Below are positions 25,395-33,735 of a stretch of DNA of 64,000 nt, piece by piece (position 1 is the first letter of the stretch; the number at the start of each line of letters is the position of its first letter). The notes under the pieces were generated by a model, which worked only from the letters and a program-made list of their open reading frames with translations, was not told the origin of the DNA and did not search any database. This stretch comes from Paenibacillus sp. J31TS4 (GTDB lineage: Bacteria; Bacillota; Bacilli; Paenibacillales; NBRC-103111): contig NZ_BOSI01000003.1 in the NCBI RefSeq assembly GCF_018403265.1, forward strand, positions 372,001 to 436,000. Direction: 5' to 3'. The position numbers and the translations under genes are program-made.

Positions 25395-25751
25395 ATGAAC
25401 CAATCCCAAAACCAAACGATCCAAAACCCGAAGCCATCCTATGAGCCGCAGGTGAAAGGGCCGGAGATGAACGACCGGGACCGGCTCAACGACGTGCTGG
25501 CAACCGAGAAATATATGACGGACAGCTTCAACACCGCCACTCGCGAAGCAAGCCATCCCGCCCTGCACCAGGATATGCTCACCATTCTGACCGAGACGCA
25601 TCAATGCCAGTACGAGCTGTTCGAGCTCATGTTCCGCAAGGGGCATTATAAGCTTGAAGCCGAGCAGCAGCAGAAGCTGGATCAGGCGTACCAGCAGTTC
25701 AGCAACTACTCCTCCCAGTTCCCCTATCCGAACAACGGTATGCAGCAATAA
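25395..25751 (+). CDS. CotF-like spore coat protein
   Basis: The 118-residue protein has an N-terminal NQSQNQTIQNP stretch and a Coat F-like helical domain (NDRDRLNDVLATEKYMTDSFNTA, EASHPALHQDMLTILTETHQCQYELFELMFRKGHYKLE). The Gln/Tyr/Asn-rich tail (YQQFSNYSSQFPYPNNG) is typical of coat proteins. The chosen ATG has AGGAGG nine bases upstream, right after the stop of the first coat gene, so both are one operon. The terminator at 25813-25845 ends it. Confidence 0.85.
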   Translation: MNQSQNQTIQNPKPSYEPQVKGPEMNDRDRLNDVLATEKYMTDSFNTATREASHPALHQDMLTILTETHQCQYELFELMFRKGHYKLEAEQQQKLDQAYQQFSNYSSQFPYPNNGMQQ

Positions 25752-25812
25752 GCCAGGCAGAGGAACGGGCCCGCGCCGACGAAGCAGGATTTGCCGGCAG
25801 CGGATGCAACGA

Positions 25813-25845
25813 CCAAAAGGCGCCTTCGGAAAGGCGCCTTTGGTC
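25813..25845. terminator. terminator after the coat gene pair
   Basis: CCAAAAGGCGCCTT pairs with AAAGGCGCCTTTGG over a CGG loop. T-richness on both sides suggests that it serves both directions. Confidence 0.8.
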
Positions 25846-25902
25846 TGTTTGGAGGTTATCAAGGGCATCGATGTGGTTTGTCCGATCGCCTCTTCCCCTT
25901 CG

Positions 25903-26418
25903 TCAAGGATTGTACGCTGAAGGGCTATGCACGCCGGAGAGCCCCTCTCGCAAGATGCGAATCCCCTCCAGCACGCTCTCCATGTTGGCTTCGTCGTTCC
26001 TTTCCCGCCGCGCATGCAAGAGCACGGGCCGGAGAGATTCCACCGAACGGCCGAAGGCGGCCATCCAGTCGTAGCGGGGCACCATCCACAGATGGAAGTG
26101 ATGCGTCGTGTCCTCATTGTAAAAGTAATAGACATGCTCAATGCCGAGCAAAGTGCGCTGCGCGTGGCGAATGCGCCGAATTAGGGAGATGTATTCGGCA
26201 GCCTCCTCGTCCGTCAGCTCGTCCATGGCATAGAGGTGCCGTTTGGACGCCAGAATGACGAGACCCCGGATTGGATAAGCGACGTCCTGGTGGACATGAA
26301 ACCGCTCGGATTCGTAAATGACGCCGCCCGTGGCCGGCACTAGACCGCTCGTCAAAGCGCAGCTGAGGCAGTCCACCTCTACCGCTCGGCCGTCGGCCAA
26401 TGTTATTGTTCTCGGCAT
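25903..26418 (-). CDS. HIT-superfamily protein
   Basis: The 171-residue protein contains the HIT core with the catalytic segment THHFHLWMVPR near residue 118 and an N-terminal CLSCAL pair that could bind zinc. Classic HIT hydrolases have three alternate His; here the third is Trp, a variant found in a subgroup next to GalT/Ap4A phosphorylases. It likely acts on nucleotide phosphates, but activity is uncertain. The start ATG (MPRTITLADGR) follows GAGGTGA. The terminator near 25830 ends it. Confidence 0.8.
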   Translation of the reverse strand: MPRTITLADGRAVEVDCLSCALTSGLVPATGGVIYESERFHVHQDVAYPIRGLVILASKRHLYAMDELTDEEAAEYISLIRRIRHAQRTLLGIEHVYYFYNEDTTHHFHLWMVPRYDWMAAFGRSVESLRPVLLHARRERNDEANMESVLEGIRILREGLSGVHSPSAYNP

Positions 26419-26581
26419 CACGTCACCTCTTTCTATAAGCCAAAGAATCGACCCATTTTGTCGATGATCGGTGTTACTTAGAATTACTCGGTAATCCTTG
26501 TCGAAAGGAAGCTGGTTTCCTGCTCCCTCCCGCTTAATCCGTCTCTCTACTGACGGCGTCGGATTCCGGCCCCCATCATTC

Positions 26582-27472
26582 TCAAAATAGCTCCGGCTGC
26601 GCCAGCCATTCCTCCAGATCGACCGATCCTTGGACGCCAAGAAGTCGATACAAGTACCTGTACACCTTTCGGCAGGCCGACAGCTCCGGTATAGGCAGAA
26701 TGGCCGTATAGCCTGCGAGGAAAGGACGGAGGTCTTCTTCCTTCAGTAGATATTCCAGCCCGATGAAATCCAGCTCACGCGGAGCTGCGACATAGGCTTC
26801 TATATCGACGATGGCGGACAGCCTGCCCTGCTCCGCCAAGAACTGGGACGGGTCAAGATCCATTAGGATGGGACAGAGATGGGACGGGGCTGGAAGTGCA
26901 CTCAATTCGACCAGAATCTCCGGCAGACGATCCCGGATGTTCGGCTCCTCGCCATAGTCCCGCTCTACCAGCTGTGTCATCACGTCCGCCAGCTCTTGAT
27001 GGAACCGCTCGCCGGACTCTCTCTTCGTTCCGACGAGGTTGCCGTAATAGGCGCATCTCTGGCTGTGCACACGGGCCAGCCATTCGCCCAATTGAACCAG
27101 CAGCTCTGGGGACTGGCCGGCAAAAGACGGCAGCACGTCTCCCGTCATTCGCTCCACGACGAGAGCCTCGCGGCCTTCCAGCTCGGCCTTCGCCAGAATC
27201 CGGGGCGCTGGCACCCCCGCGATCGCATTCAGCAGCTTACTGCTGGTCTCAAAGTAAACCATCTCCCTCGGGTCGATGCCGAACAGAGCCTTGCAGCCCC
27301 ACCAAAACTCACGGTCCGGCTCTTTCTGCAGCCGGGAAGAGCGGACGACCACCTCCCGGGAGGCGGTCTTGACGAGCCATACGTCGCTGGCATGACCCGA
27401 ATAGCCCGGGTCCAGCACCCACACCTCGTCCACCACTTCCTGAAGGAGCCGTTCGAATAGCACCCGGTCCAT
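26582..27472 (-). CDS. APH-like phosphotransferase
   Basis: This 296-residue protein has the aminoglycoside/choline-kinase fold: an N-lobe with EVVVRSSRLQ and ALVVERMTGDVLP, a C-lobe catalytic loop ILMDLDPSQFL and a metal site AIVDIEAY followed by APRELDFIGLEYL. In canonical APH the loop is HGDxHxxN; here the His is replaced by Leu/Met and Asn by Gln, so activity or substrate may differ. No resistance role can be concluded. GGAAGGAGG precedes the ATG. Confidence 0.75.
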   Translation of the reverse strand: MDRVLFERLLQEVVDEVWVLDPGYSGHASDVWLVKTASREVVVRSSRLQKEPDREFWWGCKALFGIDPREMVYFETSSKLLNAIAGVPAPRILAKAELEGREALVVERMTGDVLPSFAGQSPELLVQLGEWLARVHSQRCAYYGNLVGTKRESGERFHQELADVMTQLVERDYGEEPNIRDRLPEILVELSALPAPSHLCPILMDLDPSQFLAEQGRLSAIVDIEAYVAAPRELDFIGLEYLLKEEDLRPFLAGYTAILPIPELSACRKVYRYLYRLLGVQGSVDLEEWLAQPELF

Positions 27473-27609
27473 GTCTTGTCTCCTCCTTCCGCCAAGCCTC
27501 AGCCGCTCCAACAGCACCGATGTTTGCCTGCGGACCGGATGAAGGCTCGTCTCAATTAGCTGATCCGGTCTACCCGCCCCCGGCCGGCAGGGGCAGTCTC
27601 CTGCCTGGA

Positions 27610-28156
27610 TTAGCGTCGGCGTCTGGTCCGATACACGTTCCCCGTCAGCCAGGCTGCCGAAACGAGCAGGATGCCCCCGGCGAGCCAGAGCAAGCTGGTC
27701 CAGTCTTTGCCGTCCTTCTCTGTTCCCGCGGTCGGATTGACGGATTGTCCGGTCCCCAGTTGGATCAAATCCCGCTGTGCCTCCGAGACAGGCAGATTCC
27801 CGCTGCACAGATTGGTCTTCAGCAACTTGTCCTGCCCCAGGGAGGCATATACCAAATAGGTCTGCCCCGTTTCAAACGTAAATCCACAGGAGTCCTGGCC
27901 CCTATCGTAGCTGTACACCTTAACCTCTCGGTCGTCCCTTCCTTTCCACACGCGGTTCACCTCAAAGGTATACGCCCGCAGCCGCATACCGTCCGAATCT
28001 CTCGTCCCTCCCCGCGCGACCGCCTTCCCTTCAAACACAATTCTCCTGGACGCCCGCTTCGGCGCAGCTGCACGCAAATGCACGCTCCGGCGGAAAGAAG
28101 GAGAGTCCCACGCCAAGCATAAGCAGCACCGCGGCTGCCCATCGGATTCTTTTCAT
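27610..28156 (-). pseudogene. frameshifted secreted TIMP/netrin-like protein with C-terminal membrane anchor
   Basis: A start with AAGGAGGAGAG at 28156 encodes a signal peptide and ACSCAEAG, then runs to a stop at 28031. The adjacent frame, read from about 28060 down, encodes VFEGKAVARGG, YTFEVNRVWKG, CGFTFETGQTYLVYAS, TNLCSGNLPVSEA and a C-terminal membrane helix with an RTRRRR tail. Together they make one bacterial netrin-like/TIMP-fold surface protein (CSC near the N-terminus, paired later Cys). The leader and body are in different frames, and the segment between CSC and VFEGK is short. A decayed gene or a sequencing error would both fit. Confidence 0.72.
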
Positions 28157-28240
28157 CGCTCTCCTCCTTTCTGACTCCAGCCGAAACGCCGTCCAGCGGA
28201 CCGACTCCCCCGTCGCCAGAGCTTGCTCCCTAGCCCCTGG

Positions 28241-28627
28241 CTACCTTCCGAACAAAAGGTCCAGCACCGAGCCCAGCTTCCCCGGCTTGTGGCCTTCCAG
28301 CACCTCGGGATCGTAAACCTCCACGTATCCGCAGCCGGAACAGGAGACAAACAAGTAATGGTTATGCTGGATGTCCAGCAGCTTGCTCAGCCCCGTGCCC
28401 GTCATCGCCACCTCTTTGATGCGGCAGTCGTCATTCCTGCATTTGCGGCACCGGAACCTGCTTTGGATCGCCGCCCGGATGTCGTCGACGTCCGCCGTAT
28501 CGTCCGGCTCTCCTTGGGCTGAGCCGGGCAGAAAGTCCTCCTCCGTCACCTCGTACAGCCGATTCCCGCAGGACGGGCACCTTCCTGTCTTCACGTTCCC
28601 CTCTTTGTGGCACCAGGGACATTCCAC
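28241..28627 (-). CDS. double zinc-ribbon protein
   Basis: The 128-residue protein has an N-terminal ribbon (CPWCHKEGNVKTGRCPSCGNRL) and a second Cys4 unit (CRKCRNDDC, later CSGCGYVEVYDPEVL) that matches nucleic-acid-binding zinc-ribbon proteins of the YfgJ/PF09855 kind. GTG is the start, with GGGAGG nine bases upstream. It ends in LLFGR. Role unknown; probably a cytosolic nucleic-acid or metal-binding protein. Confidence 0.78.
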   Translation of the reverse strand: MECPWCHKEGNVKTGRCPSCGNRLYEVTEEDFLPGSAQGEPDDTADVDDIRAAIQSRFRCRKCRNDDCRIKEVAMTGTGLSKLLDIQHNHYLFVSCSGCGYVEVYDPEVLEGHKPGKLGSVLDLLFGR

Positions 28628-28780
28628 GCCGCACTGCCTCCCTTCAAGAATTGGGTGCTCTGCCTTTCCTTGAGCTTATGGCGGCAAAGCGCGTCTCCAT
28701 GAGCCTGCGTTCGTTTCCTTTCCCAAACTTTTCTAGATGCCCGTCCCGTTTTCCTGCCATCCTGCAAAACTGGCGGAAGC

Positions 28781-28822
28781 CAAAGAAGCCCATTCCTCTC
28801 TAAGAGGAACGGGCCGCTTTGG
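28781..28822 (-). terminator. long hairpin after the giant secreted protein gene
   Basis: A roughly 20-bp stem (CCAAAGnnGCCC-type arms, two mismatches) with a short loop sits 20 bases after the stop at 28843. The U-tail is weak. Confidence 0.65.
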
Positions 28823-28842
28823 TGCCGCGGAATCTCCTGCTG

Positions 28843-31800
28843 CTACGACTTCGGATGTCCGCCGGCTTCTGCCGGTCTTACATTCAGTTTGATTTCCGTT
28901 TTCTGCCCGCCGTATGCCACGGTTACGAACGTAGCGCCTGGCTTCACGGCAGTCACGAGCCCCGACTCGCTCACCCGGATCGCTCCCGAGCCGCTCTTCA
29001 CCGTATAGACGGCACCCGTCGGAACCATGTACTTAGTCCCGTCGGCATAAACCGCCTGGAGCCCCAACTGGAACGTCGTTCCCTCGGTCAGACGTCCGTC
29101 CGGAGGGAGGACGGCCTCCAGCGAATCCGGCGCAGCTACCTTCACCGTCGCCTGCAAGACACTCTCTCCTGCCCGGCCGGTTATCGTCGCTTCGCCCTGC
29201 TGGATGCCCCGGACCTTGCCGTCCGCGGTCACCTGGACCGCGTCAGGGTTGCTGCTCGTCCAGGTATAGCTGCCGGTCACGTTCTCGGCCTCGGCCTTGC
29301 CGCGGTCGGCAAGAACGGCGGCCTGCGTCTCCTCGCCTACCTTCAGTCCATCGGGAATACCGGTCAGCGTACGGCTGTCGTAGGCCCGCATCTGCTTAAG
29401 ATTCAGCTTGAGCAGACGATCCATCGAGTAGGAGGACATGAACCGCATATGGTTCGCTCCCGACTCGAAGTTGACGTACACATAGTCCTCGCCGTTCTCC
29501 GTGCGGATGAACATGTTCTCTGCCGCAGTCGGTACGGTCGTCTCCCCGGTCCGGTTGACGCCGTCGAGGAACCAGACCGGAACCGCTGCTCCGCCTACCG
29601 TCACCTCGGTATCCTTCGTCGCCGAATCCGTCACGTTCGGCATCGTGTGGCGCACGATCTCGTTGTACGGCCGCCCGTAGTTATACGTCATCAGCACTTC
29701 GCCTTGATGGAATGCGATACCCTGGATCTTGTCCCCGATGCTGAGCACGTAATCCGGAATGACCTTCTTCATATTCTCTTCCTGGAAGGACGGCTTGTCC
29801 GCCGGCATAAGGTCATCCTCATTCAGCTTGTACCCGGCGATCCAGGACAATTGCGTCTCCCCGTCCCGATTCGTCAGCGTATGCGCGGGGTTCACCGTGT
29901 ACGACGGCGGGTTGCTGTACTCGCCTACCCACAGGACGCCGTCCTCATAGGCGGCAAAGGACGAGTTCGTCACCACGCCGAACGAATCCGCGAACTGGGC
30001 GAAGCCGCCGTTCTGGGCGTTGATCAGCGACTGAATCGGCAGCCGGTACATCTGCTTGCCGGAGGACAGCCAGACGTTGTTCTTGCTTACCGCTACGCCG
30101 CCTGCGTGGCCGGTATACAGCGAGCCGTCGCTGTTTTTCAGATGGACGTACTTCACCAGCTCGCCCGTCTTGGCGTCAACTACCGCCATCGTGCTCGGAT
30201 CGCCGGAGTAGTGGTAAGCTGCCATGAGCATCCACTCGCGTTCCTGATCGGCGTAATAGGCCATGCCCTGCGGCACGTGGCCCTGCACGAGGCCCGGAAT
30301 GATCGGTCCCTTCTCCCCGACGTTCCACGCCTCCTGGAAGCGGGATTCCGTCAAGGCGTTCGCGGGGCTGGGCTTGCGCTCCGTCTGGGTCATCACGGCG
30401 TAGTCCGGTGTCACGGCGACCGACACACGTGCCGACTCGTTGCCGGACTTGTCTACGGCGCTTACTTCGAACGTCACCTTTACTTTGCCAGGCAGGGCCG
30501 GCATCGTGTAGGACGTCTGTGTGGCCGGAAGCGTCAGCTCGAACTGGCCGTTCATATACAGCCGGTACCCGGCGAGATCGGCTTCCTTGTTCGGCTGCCA
30601 CTGGATCGTCGCTTCGCCTGCACCTGCTTTCGCTTGAATACCTGCCGGTACGGACGGCGCTGCCTCGTCGGCCTTGGCCACAGGAGGAACCTGGGCTGCG
30701 TCCACGACGCCGGGAGTTGCCGTCTGCTTCAGTCCGACTTGCCGCATGTCATGGCCGCCGAACATCGGGTAGGCGTAGGAGATGCCTTTCTTCTCCAGGA
30801 ACTGGCCAGCCGTATAGGAGGCGGAAACGGTCACCGTGCCGTTCGGCTCCACGATATCGATGATGCCGCCGCTGTTGTTCAGGCCGCCGGCACCGTCCCC
30901 GAGGATAATGGAAGACTCGGGCACGTATTTATCTGTCTGGAAGCCGCTGTACGAGTAGTTGAAGCCGTCCTTCTCCAGATAGCTGAGCCCGTTAGGACGC
31001 ACCCAGAAGAGCAGCGTCTTCTTCGGCTCCAGCACGGTCGGCTCGCGGAAGGTCCACTCCCAGCTCTTGGTCGCGTCGTCCGGCTGGGTGAAGCGGATCG
31101 TCTTGCCGTTCAGGTCAACCGGCTGCGATCTCGGGTTGTAAATCTCGATATATTCGAACGCGTCGTAGACGTCGCGCGCATCAAGCGGCTCGGAATTCCA
31201 CGTGTCCGGAATCACTTCGGTAATGAGGAGAGCCGGAATCGCATCCTCGGTCGGTGTCACCTCGATCGGAGAGGAAAGCGCCGATTCCCGGCCGGCCGTG
31301 TCGATGGCGCTGACCTGAACGGTCACCGCCGCTCCGTTCGCAAGCCCCTCGATAACGGCTTCATGGGCCGGCATGAGCAGCTTCTTGGCGACCGCGCCGT
31401 TCACGTAGACGTTCACGTAAGCGACGTCTTCCTCGAGCGCCTCGCTCCAGTTGACCTTCACGCCGCCGACACCCGCCGTTACCTGCACACTCGCAGGGAC
31501 AGCCGGCGCTTCGGTATCCGCCGGGTCGGCCGCGCGCTGCACCGGATACAGATAGCCGGGATTCGTCGGCATGCTGAACCGCTCTTCGGAGACCGGCCCG
31601 TTCGCACGGTCCGGGATGAAGTTCGCGCTGATGCTTTCGCCGATATCCCCGGGCTCATAGGCAGCCGAGCTGAGCACGGCGCCGTCCGGCGCGACGATCT
31701 CGACGCCGCGGGCGGCGCTGTTCGACATGCCGCCGTTCACGACGACGAAAACCTGGTCCTCGGTTACCGAGCTGTTGTGCGCTGTGTTGAATTGCTCAAG

Positions 31801-33231
31801 CGTTACTTGCTGCACGTTCGTATTTTTGAACCAGATGATGAACGTCCCTTGGGGCTGTATGATCTTGTCCTCTGTAATCGGATAAGGGTAAACCTTGGTA
31901 CCCGCTATGTAATTCAGCGTGTAGCCTTTGATATTGAGAGGCGTCGAGGTGGTATTGTGCAGCTCGATGAACTCGAACGCATCCGTGCCGCCGGTTTTGA
32001 AATCTACGTTCTTCGTATCCGGCGCCATCTCCGTCACGAGGATAGCCGGCGCAGCTTGCGACTTCTGCACCGTCACTGCCGGCTGGGACGACACGAGTCC
32101 CGCCTGGTTGACCGCATAAACCTCGAAGGTCACCGGCTGGCCGTTCGTCAGACCGGTCGCTTCATAGGAGGTGCCCGTCACGAGGTTCGGCAGCTGCACG
32201 CCGTTCTGGACGAGGCGATAGCCGATTACATCGCCCTCCGGAGATGGATTCCAGCTGACCCGGATCGCTCCGTCGCGCGGCAGCGCCTGCAGGCCGGTCG
32301 GCGCTGCAGGCGCCGTCGCCACTCCCGCCTTCCCCCGGATCGGGGCGGACGCCGGAGACACGCTGCCGTCCGGATAGACTGAGGAGATGGTGAACGTGTA
32401 GTCCGCGCCGTTGGTCAGGCCGGTGTACGTATACGTCGTACCGGTAACCGTAGCGGGGGCCAGCCCGTCGCGGGAGTAGAGCTTGTAGCCGGACTCGCCG
32501 CCGACCGGCGACCAGGTCAAGGTGAGGCTGCGATCCCCGCCGACGGCAATCGCTCCGTTCGGTGCGCCGCCCGGCACTTCGTCCGCTGCGAGCCGTCCCG
32601 GCGTCGCCGTTTTGTTGCCGCCGTTATGGAGCATCGCGATGCCGGAGATCGGCTGACTGAACGAGATGCCCTTGTTCTCGAACGTATCGTCGACTCCGTT
32701 CACAAAGTAGGTGGCCACCACAAGCTCGGCTCCGGCCGGATCGACCAGGCTGATGGCGATGTTCTTTTGGGTAGCGCTGCCGTTGTACAGGCCGGACACG
32801 TTCGGCATGATATGAAGCTGGTCGTCCGGAAGCTCGGCTGCGGTCAGACCGTAGTTTTGGCGGAACTGGTCCTTCGTCAGGTTCTGGTCGGTAATCGTCT
32901 TGTTCTGCGTCCAGATCAGAACGGTCTCTCTCGGAGGGATGAGGACGCCGGCGGGAATAGTCCCTTCCCACTTGCTGGTCGAGTCCGGCACAACACCCTT
33001 GAGCTTGTAGCCGGTCAGGTTGATCGGTGCATCGGTGGCGTTGTACAGCTCTACATATTCATAGCCGTCGTTCGACGCCACATTCGCCGAATCGGGAACG
33101 AGCTCCGTAATGAAGATGGGCGGTACGTTCGCTGCCGAAGCGGAACCCGCCGGCAGGCCGGCCGCCGCCGATGTGGCGACAAGCGACAGCATGACCGATT
33201 GCGCGACTGCCTTTTTCCATTTGCGTTTCAT
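28843..33231 (-). CDS. giant secreted protein with lamin-tail, FN3 and propeller-like domains
   Basis: The precursor is 1462 residues. A signal peptide (1-33, ending AGSASA) precedes three lamin-tail domains (openings IFITELVPDS, ILVTEMAPDT, LLITEVIPDT near residues 37, 394 and 667; each contains YVELYN or FIELHN). FN3 modules lie near 220, 310, 577 and 860. A region of about 330 residues from 974 (VPQGMAYY, GHAGGVAVSKNNVWLS) looks like a beta-propeller. Big2-like modules occupy about 1300-1455. There is no sortase or SLH anchor. Function is unknown; adhesion or polymer binding is plausible. The ATG has AAAGGAGG. It is divergent from the YesM/YesN pair. Confidence 0.85.
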   Translation of the reverse strand: MKRKWKKAVAQSVMLSLVATSAAAGLPAGSASAANVPPIFITELVPDSANVASNDGYEYVELYNATDAPINLTGYKLKGVVPDSTSKWEGTIPAGVLIPPRETVLIWTQNKTITDQNLTKDQFRQNYGLTAAELPDDQLHIMPNVSGLYNGSATQKNIAISLVDPAGAELVVATYFVNGVDDTFENKGISFSQPISGIAMLHNGGNKTATPGRLAADEVPGGAPNGAIAVGGDRSLTLTWSPVGGESGYKLYSRDGLAPATVTGTTYTYTGLTNGADYTFTISSVYPDGSVSPASAPIRGKAGVATAPAAPTGLQALPRDGAIRVSWNPSPEGDVIGYRLVQNGVQLPNLVTGTSYEATGLTNGQPVTFEVYAVNQAGLVSSQPAVTVQKSQAAPAILVTEMAPDTKNVDFKTGGTDAFEFIELHNTTSTPLNIKGYTLNYIAGTKVYPYPITEDKIIQPQGTFIIWFKNTNVQQVTLEQFNTAHNSSVTEDQVFVVVNGGMSNSAARGVEIVAPDGAVLSSAAYEPGDIGESISANFIPDRANGPVSEERFSMPTNPGYLYPVQRAADPADTEAPAVPASVQVTAGVGGVKVNWSEALEEDVAYVNVYVNGAVAKKLLMPAHEAVIEGLANGAAVTVQVSAIDTAGRESALSSPIEVTPTEDAIPALLITEVIPDTWNSEPLDARDVYDAFEYIEIYNPRSQPVDLNGKTIRFTQPDDATKSWEWTFREPTVLEPKKTLLFWVRPNGLSYLEKDGFNYSYSGFQTDKYVPESSIILGDGAGGLNNSGGIIDIVEPNGTVTVSASYTAGQFLEKKGISYAYPMFGGHDMRQVGLKQTATPGVVDAAQVPPVAKADEAAPSVPAGIQAKAGAGEATIQWQPNKEADLAGYRLYMNGQFELTLPATQTSYTMPALPGKVKVTFEVSAVDKSGNESARVSVAVTPDYAVMTQTERKPSPANALTESRFQEAWNVGEKGPIIPGLVQGHVPQGMAYYADQEREWMLMAAYHYSGDPSTMAVVDAKTGELVKYVHLKNSDGSLYTGHAGGVAVSKNNVWLSSGKQMYRLPIQSLINAQNGGFAQFADSFGVVTNSSFAAYEDGVLWVGEYSNPPSYTVNPAHTLTNRDGETQLSWIAGYKLNEDDLMPADKPSFQEENMKKVIPDYVLSIGDKIQGIAFHQGEVLMTYNYGRPYNEIVRHTMPNVTDSATKDTEVTVGGAAVPVWFLDGVNRTGETTVPTAAENMFIRTENGEDYVYVNFESGANHMRFMSSYSMDRLLKLNLKQMRAYDSRTLTGIPDGLKVGEETQAAVLADRGKAEAENVTGSYTWTSSNPDAVQVTADGKVRGIQQGEATITGRAGESVLQATVKVAAPDSLEAVLPPDGRLTEGTTFQLGLQAVYADGTKYMVPTGAVYTVKSGSGAIRVSESGLVTAVKPGATFVTVAYGGQKTEIKLNVRPAEAGGHPKS

Positions 33232-33298
33232 TCTCTTCCTCCTTTTGGTTTCCTCTCCTGCGGACTGGCGCGGGCAAGGCATACAAAAATAGAGACAC

Positions 33299-33360
33299 AA
33301 AAAAAACCTCAGGCATTTTCCCTTTGCCGAACAGACCGGCGCGAATGCGCGATCCGGCAA
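33299..33360 (-). promoter_or_regulatory. structured leader with U8 run before the giant protein gene
   Basis: Minus strand: TTGCCG and CGGCAA can pair around a GCG-rich inner hairpin. Alternatively GGCA, within CGGCAA, can pair with TGCC just before TGAGG and eight T. The two folds exclude each other, as in attenuators. No known riboswitch motif was matched. Confidence 0.35.
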
Positions 33361-33366
33361 GGAGCA

Positions 33367-33395
33367 ATTGTACCCGGGTTTTCTCAATGTCTCCA
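33367..33395 (-). promoter_or_regulatory. predicted promoter of the giant protein gene
   Basis: Minus strand TGGAGA, 17 bases, TACAAT. The start would lie near 33358, giving a leader of about 125 bases. Confidence 0.45.
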
Positions 33396-33416
33396 CCCAT
33401 GAGTATTCTGTTCTGA

Positions 33417-33438
33417 CCTGCATGAAACCGATTGCAGG
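33417..33438. promoter_or_regulatory. cre-like site inside an inverted repeat
   Basis: CCTGCA and TGCAGG flank TGAAACCGATTGCA (33423-33436), which fits the cre consensus TGNAANCGNWNNCW at every position. A second, one-mismatch cre-like site (TGCAAGCGCTTTTT) is at 33476-33489. Carbon-catabolite control of the divergent genes is possible. Confidence 0.5.
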
Positions 33439-33735
33439 CAGGCTCTCCATCATTATCTTCTGTTCCTCTCGGAAATGCAAGCGCTTTTTCCCCATAACAG
33501 CCGATGTTAAGAAAGTTTAACAAACTCTCTCCGGTTCCTTCCCATATCCTGTTTCTTCCGGAAGAAACCAGGTGGTTTTCCGCCCCCTTTGTCTGCAATG
33601 TCTTTCTTTCTGGAAACAATAGGAACGTTAAGGATTCCGGGCTTTGGGGAAGCCTTTACAATCGGTTTACGCGGGTCTAGACTTGTAGAGGATTCCCTCC
33701 CTAACGGAGGAAGAAAGGGGGCGGATCGGGCCAAC

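Noticed and set aside
28819-32382. 1187-codon open frame on the plus strand opposite the giant secreted protein gene
   Set aside because: It is an antisense shadow in GC-rich DNA: Arg/His/Leu-rich without domains, no ribosome site, and the minus strand encodes clear FN3 and lamin-tail modules with a signal peptide.
33232-33360. Cyclic di-GMP riboswitch before the surface protein gene
   Set aside because: Such genes often have one, but the GCAAACC, GACGCAAAGCC and GGTAGCC motifs are absent.
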